From positions 1 to 64,000 of the forward strand of contig OZ251244.1 of the NCBI GenBank assembly GCA_965240325.2: a stretch of 64,000 bases of DNA. The letters run 5' to 3'. Shown here piece by piece: positions 62,615 to 64,000 of this stretch. A program made the translations under genes and the position numbers. Numbering within the stretch: the stretch's first letter is position 1; every line of letters begins with the position of its first letter. The notes under the pieces were generated by a model. The model did no database searches, was not told the origin of the DNA, and saw only the letters and a program-made list of their open reading frames with translations. The DNA comes from Rebecca billardiae RCC1528 (taxonomy: Eukaryota; Haptophyta).

Positions 62615-62962
62615 AGGGGCGAGGCGCAGTCGGCCCGTCGGGGACGCGGCGCGCGGCCCGACTACGAGTACAGGCCAAGTCCCGACTTCTCCTGATGACT
62701 GACTCCTGGCCAGTGCACCGCAGCATCCATGCAACATCATGCCAGATTTGCTCCAAAAAGGCCCAAAATTTTCGTCGGCCTCGCCGGCCGGGCCTAAAGA
62801 CTCAGCGGGGGGCTCTGCCCCCCTTATGGGCCCCCCGCGCCTGCGCGGCGGGCGGACCTAGCTAAGAAACTGAGACTCCGTAGGCGCTCGGGCTACCGAA
62901 CGGCTAAGAAACTGAGGCTAGCCGTGAGATCTCTGACTTCTTATTGCCCGCGATTGCCTGTA
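62451..62962. mobile_element. 512-bp foldback element, possible MITE
   Basis: The left end 62451-62476 (TACAGGCCATCGCGGGCAAT plus AAGGAG) is the inverted complement of the right end 62937-62962 with two mismatches. Between them lie five copies of a TAAGAAACTGAGGCTA-like word and a GC-rich hairpin region (62808-62855). No open frame or target-site duplication is clear, so assignment as a miniature inverted-repeat element is tentative. Confidence 0.5.
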
Positions 62963-63252
62963 CTTAAGTTACAACGATAGCGACGACGACGACGCGAATG
63001 CATCAGCATCGAGTCCGCGACGCGTCCCCGGCCGGATATCACTACGTACTGCTACAGCATACGCTCGTCATCATCGTCATATATGCGTAGTCGTCATCAG
63101 CATATATATATATATATCATCATCATTCACGGGCTGTCACGGCCAGTGCGGCCCAGTCGGACTCACACGGTCCGATATACTCGGGCCGGCGGCAACACGC
63201 ACGGACATGTTGAGCCGCGTCCACCAACGGGCGGCAGTGCTCGCCGTCTGCA
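62963..63252. other. Intergenic, 3' flank of the EsV-1-7 gene
   Basis: The region contains GACGACGACG-type triplets and a short (TA)n run near 63101-63117. It lies downstream of the minus-strand gene ending at 63253. No gene. Confidence 0.5.
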
Positions 63253-64000
63253 TCAGCCCTGGCTGCTGCTGTCGTCCGCCTCGCAGTGCTCGATGGTGGG
63301 CCAGAGCGCGGGGAGCGCCGCTGTGCACGCCGCGGCCTCGGCGGCCTCGGCGGCCTCGGCGCGGGGCCGCGGCCGCGCCCGAGCTGGCCCGCTCGGCGAG
63401 GCAGTCGAGGCGTCGTCCGCGCCCAGCTTGCGCTTGGGCGCCCGCTTGGGGTAAGCGCGGACCATGCCCGGCAGCATGTGCGTGCCGCACATGCTGGGCG
63501 ACTCGCCTGGTAGCCCGAACGTCCGGTGCTTGCCGCAGCCGGGCTCGGCACACATGCGCTGCTTCACGTTGACCATGCCCGCCAGCTTGTGCTTGCTGCA
63601 CCGGCTCGGCCGCTCTGCCGGCAGGCCGAATGAGGGCGCCCGCGTGCAGCCATCCTCCACGCAGGATGGCTGCTTAGTGCAGGCGGCAGGCTTCCTCCCC
63701 AGATGCCTGTGCGCTGCGCACCAACGGCCCACTTTGGCCGTCCTGACCGCACACGGCGGCTCTTTGCACCCTGGTGCTGCGCAGCGTCGGCTGCTACGGC
63801 TCACCATGCCTGCGAGCTTGTGCGCGCTGCATCGGCTGCACCGCTTCTCGTCCGGCATGCCGTAGCTCGGCCGCGCCCGGCAGCCAGCAGCCTCGCATCT
63901 GGGGCTCTTGACGTTCTCCATGCCCGCCAGCCTGTGCTTGCCGCACCGGCTGGCGTGCGCACCGCCCGGCAGGCCGTAAATTGCCTGCTTGAAGCAGCCA
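63253..64000 (-). CDS. EsV-1-7 cysteine-repeat protein, C-terminal part (runs off the window)
   Basis: The frame is open from the window edge at 64000 to a stop at 63253, so the N-terminus is missing; ATG 63921 is internal to the repeats. Four full and one partial copies of the EsV-1-7 repeat are present, with the C-x4-C-x15/16-C-x2-H pattern: CEAAGCRARPSYGMP, CAAPGCKEPP, CVEDGCTRAPSFGLPA and CAEPGCGKHRTFGLPG, each followed by a CxxH pair (CSKHKLAGMV, CGTHMLPGMV). The third repeat is irregular, lacking the usual FGLP segment. The tail KRAPKRKLGADD is a likely nuclear localisation signal. The repeat family is named after a brown-algal virus protein and includes Ectocarpus IMMEDIATE UPRIGHT, a developmental regulator; it is scattered among algae and large DNA viruses. 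It is thought to bind zinc. Function here is unknown. Confidence 0.85.
   Translation of the reverse strand, partial: GCFKQAIYGLPGGAHASRCGKHRLAGMENVKSPRCEAAGCRARPSYGMPDEKRCSRCSAHKLAGMVSRSSRRCAAPGCKEPPCAVRTAKVGRWCAAHRHLGRKPAACTKQPSCVEDGCTRAPSFGLPAERPSRCSKHKLAGMVNVKQRMCAEPGCGKHRTFGLPGESPSMCGTHMLPGMVRAYPKRAPKRKLGADDASTASPSGPARARPRPRAEAAEAAEAAACTAALPALWPTIEHCEADDSSSQG

Overview
This window is one chromosome end of a eukaryotic nuclear genome. It opens with about 1.5 kb of CCCTAA (TTAGGG-type) telomere on the left, passes through subtelomeric satellites, and becomes a gene-dense arm. The sequence is extremely GC-rich. Protein-coding genes carry short introns (71-178 nt in my models) made almost only of G and C, usually opening GTGCGC and closing CGCAG. 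Gene content points to a flagellated microalga: a CFAP45-like axonemal protein, a plant-type short TRAPPC4, an EsV-1-7 cysteine-repeat protein, a RAP-domain-like organelle protein and a PHD-GNAT acetyltransferase. A GC-rich haptophyte (Pavlovales-like) fits best, but that is inference; no rRNA or organelle marker is present to prove it.

Layout. 1-1517 telomere. 1518-13240 subtelomere: a ~190-bp repeat, a ~205-bp repeat, an RCC1 gene remnant (4000-4215), a dispersed element (4565-4784), a 34-copy ~214-bp satellite (about 5150-12430) and a G-rich degenerate tract. 13241-15167 no gene recognised. 15168-21413 is a complete-looking DNA transposon with 34-bp terminal inverted repeats and one very large gene. 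21414-25631 is a repeat zone: tandem units of a potentially structured, TATA-preceded sequence, then decayed ~250-bp modules.

25632-56542 is the gene-dense part, with 13 genes often in divergent pairs: XK-related membrane protein (-), disordered protein (-), ankyrin protein (-) facing a small possible axonemal protein (+), a 7-TM protein (+), an ERI1-type exonuclease (-) facing TRAPPC4 (+), a double cyclic-nucleotide-binding-domain protein (-) facing CFAP45 (+), a bromodomain/TDBD/PHD/GNAT protein (-), splicing factor SLU7 (-) facing a small ankyrin protein (+), and an unrecognised acidic protein (+). 56543-59364 has no supported gene. 59365-62304 is a RAP/OPR-like organelle protein with a 25-copy decapeptide repeat. 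62305-63252 holds another copy of the subtelomeric dispersed element, and 63253-64000 is the C-terminal part of an EsV-1-7 protein running off the window.

No operons or shared pathway are evident; genes are independent eukaryotic units. The points most worth attention are the transposon, the domain order of the chromatin acetyltransferase, the unusual splice-donor consensus, the satellite that lacks stop codons over long stretches in several frames, and the tandem structured repeats at 21838-22275. Exon boundaries are my own reading of GT/GC-AG sites, frame continuity and family similarity; no transcript data were available.
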